Program-made: the position numbers and the translations under genes
Source of the DNA: Beroe forskalii
Taxonomy: Eukaryota > Ctenophora > Nuda > Beroida > Beroidae
DNA: 64,000 nt
Assembly (NCBI GenBank): GCA_011033025.1
Contig: WFMF01000226.1
Coordinates: forward strand, 1 to 64,000
Reading direction: 5' to 3'
Notes under the pieces: model-generated
What the model saw: only the letters and a program-made list of their open reading frames with translations
The model's database searches: none
What the model was told of the DNA's origin: nothing
In this document: one piece after another, positions 59,830 through 64,000 of the stretch
How positions within the stretch are numbered: position 1 is the stretch's first letter
Layout of the letters: each line of letters opens with the position of its first letter

Positions 59830-62800
59830 CCATTTGCATTGTGGATTGAAAAATTCCAGATTAAGATCTCTTGTGCACCAGATATATCTTGTGTACCACG
59901 CAATGGTGACGAGTTGGCTGGCTTTTTATCCTGATTTTGGAAGTCTACCCCTTGTCGTCACTCAGCATTTTACATATACTGTACTTCATAATTGAAAAGC
60001 TTGCAAGACTACAGAAAAATACAGAAGGGGAAGTATAGTTCCAGTCCATGCTTCTGATCTGCCTAATTGATTGTTCAGCTCTTATGGAGGGCTTGCAATT
60101 AGTATTTTCAGAAAAGTTAAGGAACAAAAGTCCTAAATCTAATTTTATTTTTTACTTGTTCAATTCATCTTTCGTCCAGATTGTTTTATATTTGAAGACT
60201 TCTGGCCATGTTTGAGAGTAGGAAACATAGAAAGATCATGGTGGCTGGTTCGCTGAAATTTGAATAGCAAAAATAATCGATCTAGGTTAGTAAGTTGGAG
60301 CTTAACTATATCTGAAATTTTGTGTTTTTCGTATTGCTGTTTGAGAACCTTAGGGATTAGTCACTTATAACGTTATCTGTTGTTACGATTTTTTGGCCGA
60401 TTTCAAACTCCCTCTTTCTTCAGTAATCATGTTTAAATATTTATTAGTAATAGTTTTGTCACAATAAAACGTTGGAGGAATTATGTTAAAATTTCAGATA
60501 GCAGCTACCTTCATTGATGTGGCTGAATTGATGAGCTATGTAGAAATAAAATAACATAAATATGAAATAATGTATTCAGATTACTCGTGCGAGTATTGTA
60601 ATACAAGTAGATCACTATTTACAGTAGATCTATGAACAGGGAAATGGCTACGGATAATCTGTACTCTTTTGCCCCGAACAATGGCTGCATTCCATTATAC
60701 CCAGCTGAAAGTATCAGATACCAAGGCATTTCCAGCAGTAATACTCGGCCATTATTCCAAGAAGCTTCGCAGGGATCGAATGTTGTTTAGGCCTGAGCCA
60801 CGTGACTCAAGCAACAACTATATGAAATAATAAATCGCATGTTATGACACGGGATGGTCACTGCAATCCTGAAGGAACTCTGAATTTGGTGAAATCCACG
60901 TATTTACCAACAGTGCACGTCGGCATGATTATGATATTACTGTGCAACTCGTGGTATATCTATGAAATCGAGTATACTCATTGACTCAACAGTTTTATTC
61001 TGTGTACGTATGGTTGGGATGGTTAATGAATTAATATACCAACCAAGCATCAAGTGAAGCATTGGGAGATTAGGACATGAAAATATTCATGGGGCTCAAC
61101 CATTTTGAGGCTCCAAAATTGAAGTCAATGACATCATTAACAACTACTGTCCAAATATTTATTAAATGAATAATGATTAAATAACTTAGTAACTCTGCTA
61201 TTTTCTGCGCTTGGCAGCACCTCGTTGAAACCAACACAAAATGTGACTGTGAAAACATTTTCAAGACTCATGGACAGGTGCCGCTTTTGACTATTGAGCC
61301 ACTCCGAATTTAAAATGAATATTATAGGAGTTAGGAGACTCTAAGTTAACGTCTACTGCACGTCCTAGAGTTGCTTGGTCGGTCACGTCTGGCATCCAGG
61401 CATCATAATATGAGCAGGTGCTGAAAATGAGAAGCATCTAGTGTAGATCAAGTGATAGCCTTAAGACGAACGAACTCCCTTGGTAACCTACTAGTGACTA
61501 TGGCTAGAAGCATTGCAGTGGCTGGCATTATATTCCATTATATTACGTAGCATTATACGAGGATTTAGTGCAGCGTGTCGGTGTTTAATATATTATAAAG
61601 GCCACTAAAATATACTGCCTCTAGTTATGTTTTGTTAATTGCACATTAAGGACGAAAGTTCAGCCACATCCGTAACTTGTTACAGGCAATTTTCATAGTT
61701 TTAGATGTTGGGGAAATAAAACTATTATTGGTCCATGATATAAGCTTCTCATAATATCGCCTTTGAATATGCCGATTCAGTAATGGAAAAGTACCAGGTA
61801 CCAGGTACCTTGTACCCTCCTTGGGCTCGAGTGCTTCCCCGGGTTCATACCTCCCTAAAGAACATACTAAAAATATCATAATATGTGTGTATGTATATCG
61901 ACATCCGATAATATAAGCCAATGTTTTCGGGAAGATGGATAACGTCTATACTCACATACTCAGCCTATGTTTTATTTTCTCATTGAGTTCTTATTCGATA
62001 ATCCCATGATTTGGGATTTGGTGGTGGTTTGATGCTTTTAAACCACACCATATAAACCATTATTTTATATGGTTTGGTTACTGGTTATGGCGCTGGATAG
62101 TGGAAAGCTGAGATTGGTAGTTGAACGATTAATCTCAATCTGTATTTCTCCTTACTTTATTATGGCTTTGGAATACACGATTTAGGGATACGAATGCCCA
62201 GAAATTTAAAAAGCCAGATTTTTTATTTAAGTCCATTTGACCCAAAAATTTGCTCTGCCCACCCTGGTCAACTCGTATCCATAAGTCGATTTTTTCATAT
62301 AATCAGGCAATTGACACCCCATTAATCCACTGCAACCCAACACCGAAGTGTGAATTTGAATTTGTAATAAACAAAATAAAAATTAGATCAATCAACTCAA
62401 TGATAAATGTTCAGTCGACTAAGAAACTTCAGTCGAAAAGAAATTCTGAAGCAATATGAAACCTGCAATCAAGGTTATTCACACATTTGGAAATTGTTTT
62501 AAATGCAAGAATGCAGTTACGCCTTATTTCAAAGAATTCAAACTCTGCTATAAACCTGACGATATCTCATTTTATTCTGAATTCTGATCGATCACATTAA
62601 GATAGTGAAAGTTATCCTTGTACGTCTAAACTTTCTGTCGGGCAAACAAAAATTAATAGCTATGAAACACAATGCTTTAAGTAGATTTGAAAATCAAGCA
62701 TAAATAAACATGATGGTTTTGCAGTTACCTCCATCAGATCTTCAGATGACCTCGGCAACGTGTTTATCACAAGAGAAAATGATCACGATAATACTGCAAA

Positions 62801-64000
62801 ATAATAAGATATGCCAGTCACCAAGTGGCTCATATATGATGAACCTAAGGTTTAAATACTTGAATATACTTCGCAACGCAAGGATCTGTACACAAACCTT
62901 ACCACATAATATAGCCTGCATTCTATATTCAAGATAATATTTTCAACAGTAAACAACATAATATTACTGTGGGCCGCATGCAATATAACTGGTGGTTATG
63001 GGGTGACGTCACATGATTGGGAATTCACCATCCATATGGATGTTTATATGCGCTTCAAATTTCTCGTTTGCAGCGTGGTTAATGGCCCCTGACCTATCCA
63101 TCATGCATTCAACCTTAATCAAGTAATAAGCCTAGAATTATGAAGCGTGTTCCGATCGACCAAGCTGGATTTCACCTGACGATCACTGACGACGACTATT
63201 CGAAAGTTCCTGTTATTCAAAATTTCTCGTATCATTAAACGTTTTCAACTTGCTCCCTAATGGATTTGTCCTCTTGTAATATATAGACTCACCCAAAAGA
63301 GGAATTTCTCTTATGGCCAATCAGCTATTATCTTATTATACAAAACCTCGTTTTGGGATAGAAGGCTCTGGTGCTTGCTGCTCCAATTACCTTGTTGGAA
63401 ATTCTAAAACGCATTTTCTACCATTTCATCTTATTTTCTGTTGTTGTTTTGTTGGTTATGGAAAGGGAAGTCCAGCAGACGCAAACAGATTTCTATTCTA
63501 TCAGTATTAATGACCTTCTCTTTTGAGCTGTTTTATGAGAATTCTCATATCACCTCTGACTGAACTTTATTTGACTGCAGGAACCGACCAAATAGTCAAA
63601 TACTTACGACTTCATAGTTTGTAAATATGATATAACTAAGATTACATGATAGACCATGCGAAACCTGGTGTATAGAGCAGGCCGCCGCGTTACTTTATTA
63701 CTTACGACCTCAAACGTCATAATTCTACGTTTCGTGAACAATGACCTGAACGTTTTACCCTTCACTTCCAAACTCCCTAACAATTTCAGTGACTATTTCA
63801 TGGGTGAACAGAACAACCTTCCCTATCTTTCTCTCTGCGCAGATCTTAATAACGAAAATTGAGTATTTTTCCAGATAAGAAGTCTTTAAGTATATACCCT
63901 GGGATATATTCAAGTACGCAGAATATCTGTATATTTCGCCCTGTCCGCGCCGCGTGAACAATATACCTATCACTATTACTTTCCATGGTACTTTGTATAA
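59830..64000. other. Intergenic, no gene recognised
   Basis: AT-rich, with small palindromes (for example CCATATAAACC/GGTTTATATGG-like at about 62045-62080 and GGTACC repeats at 61795-61815). No open frame has recognisable motifs or splice structure, and I saw no tRNA or rRNA gene. Confidence 0.5.

Noticed and set aside
55559..63973. Various open frames of 60-100 codons
   Set aside because: AT-rich chance frames, many starting without ATG, with no motifs or splice structure.

Overview
The window is nuclear DNA from an intron-rich eukaryote, almost certainly an invertebrate animal. Its main gene encodes an axonemal (ciliary) dynein heavy chain split into about 58 exons with GT-AG introns, and the flanking DNA carries Mutator-like, LINE and small inverted-repeat elements. 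I cannot name the species. Genes nested in introns are reported as frequent in ctenophores, which would fit, but that is only a suggestion.

Layout. 1-859 has no gene. 868-6525 is a Mutator-like DNA transposon (long terminal inverted repeats, an 8-bp target duplication and a broken MULE-type transposase remnant). Inside it lies a second inverted-repeat element (2056-6058), and inside that a 5'-truncated, frameshifted non-LTR retrotransposon. The same window holds a related, uninterrupted copy of the repeat that the transposon landed in (about 58.7-59.2 kb), which confirms the insertion boundaries. 7814-48119 (+) is the dynein gene. I traced every exon boundary and the phases close, giving about 4,047 residues and the full plan: tail, linker, AAA1-AAA4, stalk with microtubule-binding domain, AAA5-AAA6 and C-terminal domain. 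It belongs to the single-headed inner-arm group DNAH3/DNAH7/DNAH12. 48120-64000 shows no convincing gene, only tandem repeats, hairpins and possible regulatory motif clusters.

Most striking arrangement. The dynein intron at 35069-45923 is about 10.9 kb, while nearly all other introns of the gene are under 1.4 kb. It contains a complete gene on the opposite strand: 12 exons, 45307 down to 35641, phases consistent throughout, about 1,519 residues. The predicted protein is low-complexity and charged, and I recognise no domain in it.

Most unusual signal. Across both genes, short tandem duplications repeatedly cover exon/intron junctions, so the splice site itself is copied: five in dynein (about 11.45, 18.25, 24.5, 31.9 and 47.75 kb) and one in the nested gene (about 41.3 kb). 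One extra donor would add 15 in-frame codons, and another array copies the Walker A (P-loop) exon end seven times. Two dynein introns also have direct repeats at their ends and non-standard borders (GC-AG or GT-TG). The AAA3 Walker B exon carries a single extra base in an A run, which is either a sequencing or assembly error or a disabling frameshift.
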